The notes below the pieces were generated by a model. The model was not told where the DNA came from. It was given only the letters and a program-made list of their open reading frames with translations, and made no database searches. Positions 18,648-27,253 of a stretch of 46,302 nucleotides of DNA are shown piece by piece (positions within the stretch are counted from its first letter, which is position 1; each line of letters begins with the position of its first letter). The stretch spans positions 1 to 46,302 of the forward strand of contig JAIBEL010000062.1 of NCBI GenBank assembly GCA_019459285.1, in the 5' to 3' direction. The position numbers and the translations under genes are program-made. Source of the stretch: Rhizobium sp. Its GTDB lineage: Bacteria; Pseudomonadota; Gammaproteobacteria; Burkholderiales; Thiobacillaceae.

Positions 18648-18710
18648 GTGGTTGCCCCACTCCCCGCTCCCCGCTCTCCGTTCCCCACTCCCCACTCCCC
18701 ACTCACCGCT
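18622..18710. repeat. GTGAGYGG / CCCCACTC inverted repeat (copy 3)
   Basis: The G-rich left half (GCGGTGAGCGGTGAACGGTG, to 18652) encodes the end of panC. The C-rich right half has seven to eight units of CCCCACTC or CCCCGCTC and ends CTCACCGCT at 18710, directly before the TATAAT of panD. The two halves are imperfectly complementary and could fold as a long hairpin. Confidence 0.78.
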
Positions 18711-18711
18711 G

Positions 18712-18717
18712 TATAAT
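18712..18717 (+). promoter_or_regulatory. TATAAT -10 element before panD
   Basis: A perfect TATAAT directly after the repeat copy, 29 bases before the panD ATG, with a GAGGG ribosome site in between. The context CTCACCGCTGTATAAT closely matches CTCACCCCTATATAAT before hrcA. Confidence 0.5.
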
Positions 18718-18746
18718 ATGAGCCCTTTCTTATTGAGGGCACCGTC

Positions 18747-19127
18747 ATGCAAAGAACGATGCTCAAGTCCAAGCTGCACCGGGCGACCGTCACGCATTCC
18801 GAGCTGCATTACGAAGGCTCCTGCGCGATCGACGAAACCCTGCTGGACGCGGCCGACATCCACGAATACGAGCAGATTCAGATCTACAACATCACCAATG
18901 GCGAACGTTTCACGACGTATGCCATCCGTGCCGCGCGCGATTCCGGCATCATTTCGGTGAACGGCGCCGCCGCGCACAAGGCGAACCCGAGCGACCTCGT
19001 CATCATCGCCACGTACGCGGTCTACAACGAACTGGAACTGGCGCGCTACACGCCGGAACTGGTGTACGTGGACGCGGACAACCGCATCATCGACACGCGC
19101 CAGTCAATTCCGGTGCAAGCGGCCTAA
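18747..19127 (+). CDS. panD: Aspartate 1-decarboxylase
   Basis: Makes beta-alanine from aspartate for pantothenate. The 126-residue proenzyme self-cleaves between Gly24 and Ser25 in YEGSCAID, giving the pyruvoyl cofactor; both residues are present. Other family motifs: [24 protein letters not shown] and [20 protein letters not shown]. It has its own TATAAT and GAGGG ribosome site, although it follows panC by only 99 bases. A strong bidirectional terminator follows. Confidence 0.97.
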   Translation: MQRTMLKSKLHRATVTHSELHYEGSCAIDETLLDAADIHEYEQIQIYNITNGERFTTYAIRAARDSGIISVNGAAAHKANPSDLVIIATYAVYNELELARYTPELVYVDADNRIIDTRQSIPVQAA

Positions 19128-19501
19128 GGCAAGCCGAGGCGAATAAAAAGGCCGGGGAAACCCGGCCTTTTTCTATGGCATCGCGACTGATTTGTTTCCG
19201 GGGTTTCGAGGACTGCTGACCTGATGCCAGTGCCTTCACGGACACTGACTGTCGAAACGGAAAACTGAGATAACACTTCAAGCGCCGCAATACTGTCAAA
19301 TGGAGCTGGAAGGCCAAATTTATGACCATGATCTTCGCTTGTGGAAGTGAGGACACCATTTTCAATTTTGCGCCACAAGCATTCGATGAGCAGCGTCGCA
19401 CCACTCTCGAAGTACAGCCACCACGTTTGGCCGTCTCTTACCTCAGAACGAACTAAACGGTCGCCGATTAACCAAGACAATGTGTAGAGCGAGTTACTCA
19501 T
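19124..19501 (-). CDS. Cassette-borne hypothetical protein, 3' end probably truncated
   Basis: The ATG at 19501 lies three bases after the attC core site GTTATGC, the normal position of a cassette gene. The first 90-odd residues ([20 protein letters not shown], then [22 protein letters not shown]) look like a small globular domain of the type met in integron cassettes and scattered in bacteria; I cannot name it firmly. The last part runs through the panD terminator on its antisense strand and has no attC of its own, so the original end and attC were probably lost when the array joined panD. Lower GC than its neighbours. Likely nonfunctional or altered. Confidence 0.55.
   Translation of the reverse strand: MSNSLYTLSWLIGDRLVRSEVRDGQTWWLYFESGATLLIECLWRKIENGVLTSTSEDHGHKFGLPAPFDSIAALEVLSQFSVSTVSVREGTGIRSAVLETPETNQSRCHRKRPGFPGLFIRLGLP
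19145..19172. terminator. Bidirectional terminator after panD
   Basis: AAAAAGGCCGGG - GAAA - CCCGGCCTTTTT is a perfect 12-bp stem with a GAAA loop and flanking A/T tracts. It ends panBCD transcription and would also stop minus-strand transcription from the cassette array. Confidence 0.93.
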
Positions 19502-19503
19502 GA

Positions 19504-19574
19504 GGCATAACGTTGGGTTAAGCCGCACCGTTAGGTGTCAGCTTGAATGAATTGAGAGCGCTCACCGATTAGAT
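19504..19574 (-). repeat. attC site downstream of the AlaX-like cassette gene
   Basis: On the minus strand it reads TCTAAT... TTCATTCAAGCTGACACC-TAAC-GGTGCGGCTTAACCCAACGTTATGCC in short. The arms GCTGACACC and GGTGCGGC pair with one extrahelical A, as in classical attC. The right core site is GTTATGCC; the left core (ATCTAAT) is degenerate. Confidence 0.78.
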
Positions 19575-19607
19575 AAAGGAGCTCAAATATGAGCATTGGT
19601 GAAATAC

Positions 19608-20252
19608 TCACGGTTCGCATAGAAAGATTTCCACCCGCTCTTTTCCCTTGCCAATGTTATTTCTCTTGAGCCTGATCTGACCGACCTCACCTGTTGATCG
19701 GACGTGAGTACCGCCACATGGAACGCGGGAAAACCCTTGGATTTCCCAGTATCTTCTTTCATTCAAAATATCATCGAAGTCGGTCACTATGCCCCTGTTG
19801 GATGAGATGATCTCATTCGCCATTTCAGAAAAAACGGGAAGGAGCGGAGAGATGCTCTCAGGCCATGTGAAGTCGATCCGAGCCTTATCTGGGGTGATAT
19901 GAGCGCCAACCTTACCCACACTATTGAGCTCTTTGTAGAAGATTTCAAGAACCAATTCTGCAGCGAAATGAAGGCGCATCAGTCGATAGCGTCTTTCCCA
20001 TTCAATTTCGACTTGCACGGACTGACCAACCTTAAGCCCATGAGAAGGCGGCAGAGTATAGATAATTCGCAACCCCTCTTTCCTTGCCGAAAGCACCTGG
20101 ATACCTGCAATTGAACCGTGATCACTCTCTTGCCCGCCCGAAAAGGCGAAGAATATTGTGGATTCCAGTTCGATTTCGCAGCCATTAACCGAAGAAACAC
20201 ATGTTGGATGCGTAGTCGCGTACGGATCATCCCAGAAGACTTTCTTTGTCAT
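19608..20252 (-). CDS. AlaX-like alanyl-tRNA editing domain protein (cassette gene)
   Basis: A 214-residue relative of AlaX and of the alanyl-tRNA synthetase editing domain, which hydrolyse Ser- or Gly-tRNA(Ala) in trans. Seen are the N-terminal barrel with STIFFAFSGGQESDHGSI (compare the canonical GGGQPxDxG), the zinc-site helix RLMRLHFAAE, and CGGTHVRSTGEVG. The CGGTH half of the zinc site is intact, but the usual HxxxH has Glu for the second His (HFAAE). AGAGGA lies before the ATG. The gene is in the cassette island, starting 24 bases after an attC core. Editing activity is therefore plausible but not certain. Confidence 0.85.
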   Translation of the reverse strand: MTKKVFWDDPYATTHPTCVSSVNGCEIELESTIFFAFSGGQESDHGSIAGIQVLSARKEGLRIIYTLPPSHGLKVGQSVQVEIEWERRYRLMRLHFAAELVLEIFYKELNSVGKVGAHITPDKARIDFTWPESISPLLPVFSEMANEIISSNRGIVTDFDDILNERRYWEIQGFSRVPCGGTHVRSTGEVGQIRLKRNNIGKGKERVEIFLCEP

Positions 20253-20275
20253 ACATCCTCTAATAATGTGCGGCG

Positions 20276-20334
20276 CCCTAATGTTTGAATTAAGAGGCGC
20301 GCTTTAGCGCGTCCCGCTTGAATGATGGGTTAGC
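20276..20334 (-). repeat. attC site (59 bp) downstream of the membrane-protein cassette gene
   Basis: On the minus strand it runs from GCTAACCC through CATTCAAGCGGGACGCGC-TAAA-GCGCGCCTCTTAATTCAAAC to ATTAGGG. It is exactly 59 bases, with the typical CATTCAAGC/TTAATTCAA boxes and a GACGCGC/GCGCGCCTC stem. The right core has A instead of G (ATTAGGG), which may lower recombination. Confidence 0.85.
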
Positions 20335-20687
20335 ACTGCGCTAGAGGCAGGCCCTTTTAGTAAGTAAAAAATGAAGGCAACAAGCAAAACCCTTAATGCA
20401 AGGGACCAGAAAAAAGCTGGAATTAATGCTGAAATAGGTAGGTTGTGTGTGCTTGCCGAGTACCAGTTACTAGCTAGGTAAACCACAGCAGAAATTGCTA
20501 AGAAAAGGACTACTAGCTTGTGACGTTTGTAAAGCAACCAAGCAGCTACCAACAGCAGTAAGGCCTGGGCATTAGTTGTAAGTAACTCGGCGTGAGTCGC
20601 AGCAAGAAACATAGGCAGCACCAGAGTAACGAGGCCCACCAACAGCAAGAATCCAGATGTGATGTTAATAGCCAGATCGCGCTTCAT
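20304..20687 (-). CDS. Cassette-borne four-helix membrane protein, unknown function
   Basis: A 127-residue hydrophobic protein with about four membrane helices (residues 8-29, 40-54, 58-76 and 87-112). I recognise no family. The ATG lies seven bases after a GTTAGC core site and has no ribosome site, as often in cassettes. Its C-terminus AVLTHHSSGTR and stop are encoded by the start of the attC at 20276-20334, a signature of integron cassette genes. Base composition is AT-richer than the host genes around it. Confidence 0.75.
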   Translation of the reverse strand: MKRDLAINITSGFLLLVGLVTLVLPMFLAATHAELLTTNAQALLLLVAAWLLYKRHKLVVLFLAISAVVYLASNWYSASTHNLPISALIPAFFWSLALRVLLVAFIFYLLKGPASSAVLTHHSSGTR

Positions 20688-20693
20688 GATGAA

Positions 20694-20820
20694 TGCTAAC
20701 AGTTAATATAGAGCCCCATGGGTCCGGACGTTTTCTAATAAAGAGACAGGCATTTTAGCTTCCTATCGTATTGATTTTTATATAGATGCTTGTCCGGCTG
20801 TCTCTTTATTACGTTATGCA
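20694..20820 (-). repeat. Possible long or degenerate attC with 14-bp inverted repeat
   Basis: Minus strand: left core TGCATAAC at 20820-20813, right core GTTAGC at 20700-20695. Inside are a perfect 14-bp inverted repeat (TAATAAAGAGACAG at 20736-20749 with its complement at 20798-20811) and a second pairing of TAATAAAGAG with CTCTATATTA. Long attC sites with large loops exist, but this one fits the consensus poorly. Confidence 0.4.
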
Positions 20821-20941
20821 AAAGGAGACCGGTGGCTGATAGATTATGCTCCTGTTTAAGACGCTCAAATAGCGGCAAGAAGTCTGAGATGGGATTTTGA
20901 ATAGGCCGCTTTCCCTGCATCAACGGCCGTTCGGTGAACAA
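20735..20941 (-). CDS. Short ORF, possible remnant of a first cassette gene
   Basis: A 68-codon frame whose last 27 codons run through the inverted repeat and end in it. The first 40 residues (with PISDFLPLFERLKQEHNLS) look protein-like, and the base composition is that of the cassette island. There is no ribosome site or recognised family. It may be a truncated cassette gene at the glgP junction or chance. Confidence 0.25.
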   Translation of the reverse strand: MFTERPLMQGKRPIQNPISDFLPLFERLKQEHNLSATGLLLHNVIKRQPDKHLYKNQYDRKLKCLSLY

Positions 20942-21036
20942 GCCCAGACCGTCTCTTCAGGGTCGGTAGACTCACTCAGCGCACACCAACCATCTCGGTC
21001 GTACAGTCCTGCCCCGCCCATCGCGCGACTGCCGGT

Positions 21037-23532
21037 CTACGTCAGCTTCCAGATATCCGCGTTGTATTCCTGCATGGTGCGGTCGGTCGAGAAAAAGCCG
21101 CTCGACGCCGTGTTGAGGATGCTCATGCGCGTCCAGCGCGCCTCGTCCTGCCAGGCCTGGTCCACCCGTTCCTGCGAGTCGACATATGTCCGGAAATCCG
21201 CCAGCACCATCCAGGGATCGTTCGGGCTCATCATGGCCCCGATGATCATGTCGAAGATGCCCGGTTCGCAGGGGTTGAAATGGCCGGAGATGAGCAGGTC
21301 GATCACCTGGCGCAAGGCCGGGTCGCGCTCCATGTAGGACAGCGGCTGGTAGCGGCCCCGCAATGCCTCGACTTCGTCGGCGCGCAGGCCGAACAGGAAG
21401 AAATTGTCCTCGCCCACGGCATCGAGAATCTCGATGTTCGCCCCGTCGTAGGTGCCGATGGTGACGGCGCCGTTCATCATGAATTTCATGTTGCCGGTGC
21501 CGGAGGCTTCCTTGCCCGCGGTGGAAATCTGTTCCGACAGATCGGTCGCCGGCGCGATGATTTCCATGCTGCTCACCCGGTAGTTGGGCAGGAAGGCCAC
21601 CTTGAGCCGGCCATTGACGTCGGGATCGTTGTTGATCACGTCGGCGACGCTGTTGATCAGCTTGATGATGCGCTTGGCCATCACATAACCCGGTGCGGCC
21701 TTGCCGCCGATCAGGACACAACGGTTGACCGAGCTCACCGAGTGCCCATGCTTGATGCGGTTGTAGAGATGAATCACATGCAAGACGTTGAGCAGCTGGC
21801 GCTTGTATTCATGGATGCGCTTGACCTGGACGTCGAACAGGGCGGACGGATCGAACGTCACGCCGCACTCGGCCTCGACCAGGGCCGCAAGCCGCATCTT
21901 GTTGGCACGTTTCGCGGCGCGCCATTCGGCATGGAACGCCTCGTTTCCGCTCGCCGCCAGGGGTTTCAGCCTGGCCAGGTGCGACAGGTCGGCAATCCAG
22001 TCTTCGCCGATTTTCGAACTGATCAGCGCTGTCATGCCGGGGTTCGCATGCGCTACCCAGCGGCGCGGTGTGACGCCATTGGTCTTGTTGTTGAACTTGT
22101 GCGGCCAGAGCTCGACGAAATCGCGGAACAGCCCTTCCTTCAACAGGCGCGAATGCAGTGCCGCCACGCCGTTGATCGAGAAGCTGCCGACGATGGCGAG
22201 CCACGCCATGCGTATCTGGCGTACCGGCTCCTCCTCGATGATCGACATGCGGCGCTGGCGGTCGATGTCACCCGGCCATTTGATCGCCACCTGGCGCAGG
22301 AAGCGGGCATTGATTTCGTAGATGATTTCCAGCGGGCGCGGCAGCAGGCGCTCGAACAGCGCCACGGGCCAGCGCTCCAAAGCCTCGGGCAGCAGCGTGT
22401 GGTTGGTATAGGCCATGCACCGCGAGGTGATCGCCCAGGCTTCGTCCCATTGCAAGCGCTCGTCGTCGAGCAGCAGACGCATGAGTTCGGCCACGGCGAT
22501 GGTGGGGTGCGTGTCGTTCATCTGGAAAACATTGTGGTCGGCGAATTTCATCAGATCGTTGTTGCCGGCCGCACGCCACTGGCGCAGCGCATCCTGCAGG
22601 CTGGCCGATGCCAGGAAATACTGCTGGCGCAGGCGCAGTTCCTTGCCGTTCTCGCTGCTGTCGTTGGGATACAGCACCATCGAGATATGCTCGGCGTGAT
22701 TCTTCGCCTGCACTGCCTCGGAGTAACTGCCGGCGTTGAACTCGTTGAGGTCGAACACGTCGGTGGCGGCGGATTTCCACAAACGCAGCGTGTTCACCGC
22801 ATGATTACGGTAGCCCGAGATCGGCATGTCGTAGGGAATCGCCAGCACATCGCTGGTGTCCGCCCAGCGCGTGCGGGGAATCCCCGCCTTGTCGTAGAAA
22901 TGCTCGGTGTGTCCGCCGAACGGCACGCGGCAGGTGAATTCGGAGCGTTCGACCTCCCACGGATTGCCGTCGCGCAGCCAGTGGTCGGGTTCCTCGACCT
23001 GATAGCCGTTTTCAATATCCTGACGGAACATGCCGTATTCGTAGTGGATGCCATAGCCCATCACCGGCAGGTTCAGGGTGGCGCAGCTGTCCATGAAACA
23101 GGCCGCCAGCCGGCCCAGGCCGCCATTCCCCAGCCCGGCGTCAGTCTCCTCCTCCGCCACGGCCTCGAGCGTCTGGCCAAAGCTTTGCAGCGCCTCGCGC
23201 GAGGCCGCGTCCAGCCCCAGGTTGAGCACGTGGTTGGACAGCGCGCGGCCGATCAGGAATTCCAGCGAAAGGTAATACGCGCGGCGCTTGCCGGGCTGGT
23301 CGCGCTCGGCATACGTGTTCATCCAGTCCGACATGAGACGGTCGCGCAGCGTCCAGGCCAATGCATGATAGGTATAGACGGCGGGACAGCCATGGAAACG
23401 CCCCAGATGGTAAAACTGGTAACGCTGGAAATCCTCGGTCAGCGCCTCGCTGCTATCGGGCAATTGCTTGAGGGCGACGCGGCTGGGGGAGACAGGTTTC
23501 TCGTCTGGCATGGTGGTTCCCGCTGAGTTCAT
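21037..23532 (-). CDS. glgP: Glycogen/alpha-glucan phosphorylase
   Basis: Removes glucose from glycogen chain ends as glucose-1-phosphate, using pyridoxal phosphate. The 831-residue product has the family plan: [11 protein letters not shown] near 87-97, [39 protein letters not shown] region and the cofactor site [10 protein letters not shown] with Lys near 683. Length matches E. coli GlgP (815). The ATG at 23532 overlaps the glgA stop (ATGA). It is the last gene of the glycogen operon; no terminator is visible between it and the cassette island, so read-through into the cassettes is possible. Confidence 0.97.
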   Translation of the reverse strand: MNSAGTTMPDEKPVSPSRVALKQLPDSSEALTEDFQRYQFYHLGRFHGCPAVYTYHALAWTLRDRLMSDWMNTYAERDQPGKRRAYYLSLEFLIGRALSNHVLNLGLDAASREALQSFGQTLEAVAEEETDAGLGNGGLGRLAACFMDSCATLNLPVMGYGIHYEYGMFRQDIENGYQVEEPDHWLRDGNPWEVERSEFTCRVPFGGHTEHFYDKAGIPRTRWADTSDVLAIPYDMPISGYRNHAVNTLRLWKSAATDVFDLNEFNAGSYSEAVQAKNHAEHISMVLYPNDSSENGKELRLRQQYFLASASLQDALRQWRAAGNNDLMKFADHNVFQMNDTHPTIAVAELMRLLLDDERLQWDEAWAITSRCMAYTNHTLLPEALERWPVALFERLLPRPLEIIYEINARFLRQVAIKWPGDIDRQRRMSIIEEEPVRQIRMAWLAIVGSFSINGVAALHSRLLKEGLFRDFVELWPHKFNNKTNGVTPRRWVAHANPGMTALISSKIGEDWIADLSHLARLKPLAASGNEAFHAEWRAAKRANKMRLAALVEAECGVTFDPSALFDVQVKRIHEYKRQLLNVLHVIHLYNRIKHGHSVSSVNRCVLIGGKAAPGYVMAKRIIKLINSVADVINNDPDVNGRLKVAFLPNYRVSSMEIIAPATDLSEQISTAGKEASGTGNMKFMMNGAVTIGTYDGANIEILDAVGEDNFFLFGLRADEVEALRGRYQPLSYMERDPALRQVIDLLISGHFNPCEPGIFDMIIGAMMSPNDPWMVLADFRTYVDSQERVDQAWQDEARWTRMSILNTASSGFFSTDRTMQEYNADIWKLT

Positions 23533-24986
23533 GTGGAATAGAGTGCAAGGTAATGGCCGGCGCTATCCGCCCAGTCGAACGACTGGCGCATGCCGTTCTG
23601 CTGCAGGCGCCGCCATTGCGAGGGCTGGCGGTACAGGCCGAGCGCGCGCCGAATGGCCTGCAGAAAAGCCGCCAGTTCCGGAATGTAGAACACGAAGCCG
23701 GTGGCGCTGCCGGCCGCCAGATTCTCCGCGTCGGCGTCGACCACCGTGTCGGCCAGGCCGCCGGTCTTGAAGACGATGGGCGGCGTGCCATATCGCAGGC
23801 TGTACATCTGGTTGAGCCCGCACGGCTCGAAGCGGGAGGGCATCATGAACAGGTCGGCGCCCGCTTCGATGTGATGGGCCAGCGCCTCGTCGTAGCCGAT
23901 CTCGACGAATACGCGCTCAGGATGCTGCTTGGCCAGACGCGTAAGCTTATGCTCGTATGCAGCCTGGCCGCTGCCGAGCAGCACGAAACGCGCATCGGTC
24001 TCGGCCAGCAGCACCGGGATCGCCGCCAGCACCCAGTCGATCCCCTTCTGCTCGACCAGCCGGCCTACCAGTCCCAGCAGCGGCGCCTGCATCGCGTCGT
24101 CGCCGGCACGCGGAAGGAAGCGCTCGATCAGCGCCTGCTTGTTGCGCCGCTTGCCGGGCAGAATGCGGCTCATCGAATAATGCGCGGGCAGGTGCGGATC
24201 GGTGGCCGGGTTCCATATCCGGGTATCGATTCCGTTGAGTATGCCGTGCAGCTTGTATTGCCGGGAAAGCAGCAGTCCGTCGAGTCCGTAGCCGAATGCC
24301 GGCGTGCAGATTTCGGCGGCATAGGTGGGGCTCACGGTGGTGACGGCATCGGCGTAGACGATGCCCGCCTTCAGCATGGACAGGCCGCCGTGGAATTCCA
24401 CGCCCTCGGACGACCACCATGGGCCGGGGAGTTGTAGGCGAACAAAATCGGTATGCGAAAAATAGCCGCCATAGGCCAGATTGTGGATGGTGAACACCGT
24501 TTTCGGACGTCCCGGCTGGTCGGCCAGAAACGCCGCCACCAGCCCGGTCTGCCAGTCGTGCGTGTGCACCACCGCGGGCTGCCACCCGATATCGAGCGCA
24601 TCCTGCGCCAGCAGCGCTGCCACCCGCGCGAACACTGCGAAGCGCTCGGCATTGTCCGGCCAGTCCTGGCCGTTGGCATTGACATAGGGATTGCCCGGGC
24701 GGTCGAACAAGGGCGGGCAATCGATCACCCAGAGCGGGAAGGCAAAATCGGGATGGCGCGTTTCCAGGATACGCGCACTGACGATGCCTTCGGCACCGCG
24801 CACGTCGAGCCAGCCGAGGATGCGCACCTGATCGAGCTGGCGCAACAGCGCCCGGTAGCCCGGCAGCACCAGACGGATATCGGCACCACGTGCCTGCAAG
24901 GCGTGCGGCAGGCTATAGGCCACATCGCCCAGCCCGCCGGTTTTTACCAGCGGATAGGCCTCGCTGGCGACAAACAGGATTTTCAT
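23529..24986 (-). CDS. glgA: Glycogen synthase (ADP-glucose)
   Basis: Elongates alpha-1,4-glucan from ADP-glucose (GT5 family). The 485-residue product starts [21 protein letters not shown], the KTGGLGD being the ADP-glucose-binding motif. Further motifs are [10 protein letters not shown], the [14 protein letters not shown] segment, [21 protein letters not shown] with the retaining-enzyme Glu, and [10 protein letters not shown] chose the ATG at 24986; an in-frame ATG at 25001 would add five residues, and the GGAG between them is too close to serve the first well. It follows glgB after 50 bases and overlaps glgP. Confidence 0.96.
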   Translation of the reverse strand: MKILFVASEAYPLVKTGGLGDVAYSLPHALQARGADIRLVLPGYRALLRQLDQVRILGWLDVRGAEGIVSARILETRHPDFAFPLWVIDCPPLFDRPGNPYVNANGQDWPDNAERFAVFARVAALLAQDALDIGWQPAVVHTHDWQTGLVAAFLADQPGRPKTVFTIHNLAYGGYFSHTDFVRLQLPGPWWSSEGVEFHGGLSMLKAGIVYADAVTTVSPTYAAEICTPAFGYGLDGLLLSRQYKLHGILNGIDTRIWNPATDPHLPAHYSMSRILPGKRRNKQALIERFLPRAGDDAMQAPLLGLVGRLVEQKGIDWVLAAIPVLLAETDARFVLLGSGQAAYEHKLTRLAKQHPERVFVEIGYDEALAHHIEAGADLFMMPSRFEPCGLNQMYSLRYGTPPIVFKTGGLADTVVDADAENLAAGSATGFVFYIPELAAFLQAIRRALGLYRQPSQWRRLQQNGMRQSFDWADSAGHYLALYST

Positions 24987-25036
24987 TGCTCCGCGTTTCA
25001 TTATTGGTTTTTGTCCCTGATTTTTATTGGATCGAA

Positions 25037-27253
25037 TCAACTGCAGGGTTTGAGAAAGATCGCCCCCAGTGGCGGCAACGTCACTTCCACGGAATGGCCG
25101 AAGCCCATCCAGGGCAGATTCTGCGGATGCAGCGGCTGGCCGTTGCCGAGGTTGCTGCCGCCGTAATACATCGAATCGGTGTTCAGCACCTCACACCATG
25201 CGGCGCCCGACGGCACGCCGATGCGATAGCCGCGACGCGGTACCGGCGTGAAATTGAGCAGCACCACCATCTGCTCGGACGCATCCTGCCCCTGCCGGAC
25301 GAGGCTCAACACCGATTGGTCGGCATCGTGGCAATCGATCCAGCGGAATCCACGCGGATCGAAGTCGAACTCATGCAATGCCGCCTCGCTGCGATAAAGC
25401 CGGTTCAGATCGCGCAGCAGGGCGCGGATGCTGTCGTGCGCGGGAAACTCGAGCAGCACCCAATCGAGCTGGCCGGCTTCCTTCCATTCGTTCCATTGGC
25501 CGAACTCGCTGCCCATGAACAGCAGCTTCTTGCCCGGATGCGCATAGTGCCAGGCGTAGAACAGCCGCAAGTTGGCAAAGCGCTGCCAGACGTCGCCCGG
25601 CATCTTGTCGAGCATGCTTTTCTTCATGTGCACCACTTCGTCATGCGACAGCGGCAGCACGAAGTTCTCGGTCCACGCATACATCTGGCTGAAGGTCAGC
25701 TGATTGTGCTGGTACTTCCGATAGATCGGCTCCTTCTCGATGTAGTCGAGGCTGTCGTTCATCCAGCCCATATTCCATTTCATCGAGAAGCCCAGTCCGC
25801 CAAGCTCGACCGGGCGCGATACCGCCGGCCACGCGGTCGATTCCTCGGCGATAGTCAGTACGCCAGGGAAGCGGGCGTGCACTTCGGTATTCATCTCGCG
25901 CAGGAAGTGCACCGCCTCGATGTTCTCGCGCCCGCCATACTGGTTCGGCAGCCACTCGCCCGGCTTCCGCGAATAGTCCAGATACAGCATCGAGGCGACC
26001 GCATCGACGCGCAGGCCGTCGATGTGGAATTCGTCCAGCCAGTAGAGCGCATTGGCCACCAGGAAATTGCGCACCTCGTTGCGGCCGAAGTCGAACACCA
26101 GCGTACCCCACTCCTGATGCTCGCCGCGGCGCGGATCGGCGTGTTCGTAGACCGGCTCGCCGGTGAAACGCGCCAGCGCGAAATCGTCCTTCGGAAAGTG
26201 TGCGGGCACCCAGTCGAGCAGCACACCGATGCCGGCCTGGTGACAGGCGTCGACGAAGATGCGGAAATCGTCAGGCGAGCCAAAACGCGCAGTCGGTGCG
26301 TAATAACCGGATACCTGGTAGCCCCATGAGGCATCGAGCGGATGCTCGGCCACCGGCAGAAGCTCGATGTGCGTGTAGCCGAGGTCCAGTACGTAGGGGA
26401 TCAGTTCGGCCACGAGCTCGCCCCAGGTATAAAAGCTGCCGTCGGCATGCCGCCTCCAGGAACCGGGGTGCAGTTCGTAGATGCTGACCGGGCTGTGCTG
26501 CCAGTCGAATCGGGCCCGGGCCTCCATCCAGCCACCATCGCCCCATGCGTACGGCGTGTCGTCGGGTACGCGGCTGGTGGTCTCGGGACGCAGGAACATG
26601 TGCCGCGCGTAGGGATCGGTCTTGGTCACCAGTTGGCCGTGGCTGCCGAGAATTTCGAACTTGTAGGCGTGGCCGGCATCCAGGCCGGGGATGAACAGTT
26701 CCCATACGCCGGACACGCCGCGGCAGCGCATCGGATGGCGACGGCCGTCCCACGCGTTGAAATCGCCAATCACGCTGACGCGTTGCACGGCCGGCGCCCA
26801 TACCGCAAACAGGCACCCGTCGACACCGTCGATGGTCTTCAGCCGCGCACCCAGCACCTTCCAGATTTCCAGGTGCCGCCCTTCGCCAAACAGATGCAGA
26901 TCCACTTCGCCCAGCTGCGCGTCGAAGGTATACGGGCATTGCGTGGTATGCCAGTCGCCCCGCCCCTTGTCCTGCCAGCGCAGCAGCGGATGCGTCCCGA
27001 CTTCACTGTCGTGCGGCAGGAGCAGTTCGAAGCAGTCCGTACCCGCCACGCGCGTCATGCGTGCGCCGGTCGCCGCCAGTTCGACGGCCTCGGCGGCAGG
27101 CAGGAAGGCCCGGATCAGGACACGCCCATCGGGCTGCAGATGCAGTCCCAGCACTTCGAACGGGTCGTGGTGCGTGCCAGCCTGCACCCGCATGATGGGC
27201 GCACTGACGATGGGCAGGGACGCGCCGGACAAGGGCTGAAGCGGCACATTCAT
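25037..27253 (-). CDS. glgB: 1,4-alpha-glucan branching enzyme
   Basis: Makes alpha-1,6 branches in glycogen (GH13). The 738-residue product has an N-terminal CBM48-type module ([19 protein letters not shown]...), a second one with [23 protein letters not shown], then the catalytic barrel: [31 protein letters not shown] (nucleophile Asp), [10 protein letters not shown] (acid Glu) and LSHDEVVH. I placed the start at the ATG at 27253, which overlaps the malQ stop (ATGA), rather than the longer open frame reaching 27337. Length is close to E. coli GlgB (728). Confidence 0.96.
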   Translation of the reverse strand: MNVPLQPLSGASLPIVSAPIMRVQAGTHHDPFEVLGLHLQPDGRVLIRAFLPAAEAVELAATGARMTRVAGTDCFELLLPHDSEVGTHPLLRWQDKGRGDWHTTQCPYTFDAQLGEVDLHLFGEGRHLEIWKVLGARLKTIDGVDGCLFAVWAPAVQRVSVIGDFNAWDGRRHPMRCRGVSGVWELFIPGLDAGHAYKFEILGSHGQLVTKTDPYARHMFLRPETTSRVPDDTPYAWGDGGWMEARARFDWQHSPVSIYELHPGSWRRHADGSFYTWGELVAELIPYVLDLGYTHIELLPVAEHPLDASWGYQVSGYYAPTARFGSPDDFRIFVDACHQAGIGVLLDWVPAHFPKDDFALARFTGEPVYEHADPRRGEHQEWGTLVFDFGRNEVRNFLVANALYWLDEFHIDGLRVDAVASMLYLDYSRKPGEWLPNQYGGRENIEAVHFLREMNTEVHARFPGVLTIAEESTAWPAVSRPVELGGLGFSMKWNMGWMNDSLDYIEKEPIYRKYQHNQLTFSQMYAWTENFVLPLSHDEVVHMKKSMLDKMPGDVWQRFANLRLFYAWHYAHPGKKLLFMGSEFGQWNEWKEAGQLDWVLLEFPAHDSIRALLRDLNRLYRSEAALHEFDFDPRGFRWIDCHDADQSVLSLVRQGQDASEQMVVLLNFTPVPRRGYRIGVPSGAAWCEVLNTDSMYYGGSNLGNGQPLHPQNLPWMGFGHSVEVTLPPLGAIFLKPCS

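Larger units (their letters stand above)
19180..20945 (-). mobile_element. Integron cassette cluster without integrase (CALIN-like)
   Basis: An AT-richer island between panD and glgP with short unrelated genes all on the minus strand, each starting a few bases after an attC core site and separated by attC sites at 19504-19574 and 20276-20334, plus a weaker one near 20694-20820. No intI or attI is visible in the window. The 127-residue gene ends inside its attC with LTHHSSGTR, a hallmark of cassette genes. Edges are estimates from base composition and gene boundaries. Confidence 0.8.

Noticed and set aside
21280..23526. Long open frame (748 codons) on the plus strand
   Set aside because: It is antisense to glgP, whose minus-strand product has all phosphorylase motifs. 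High-GC codon use leaves the opposite strand open.
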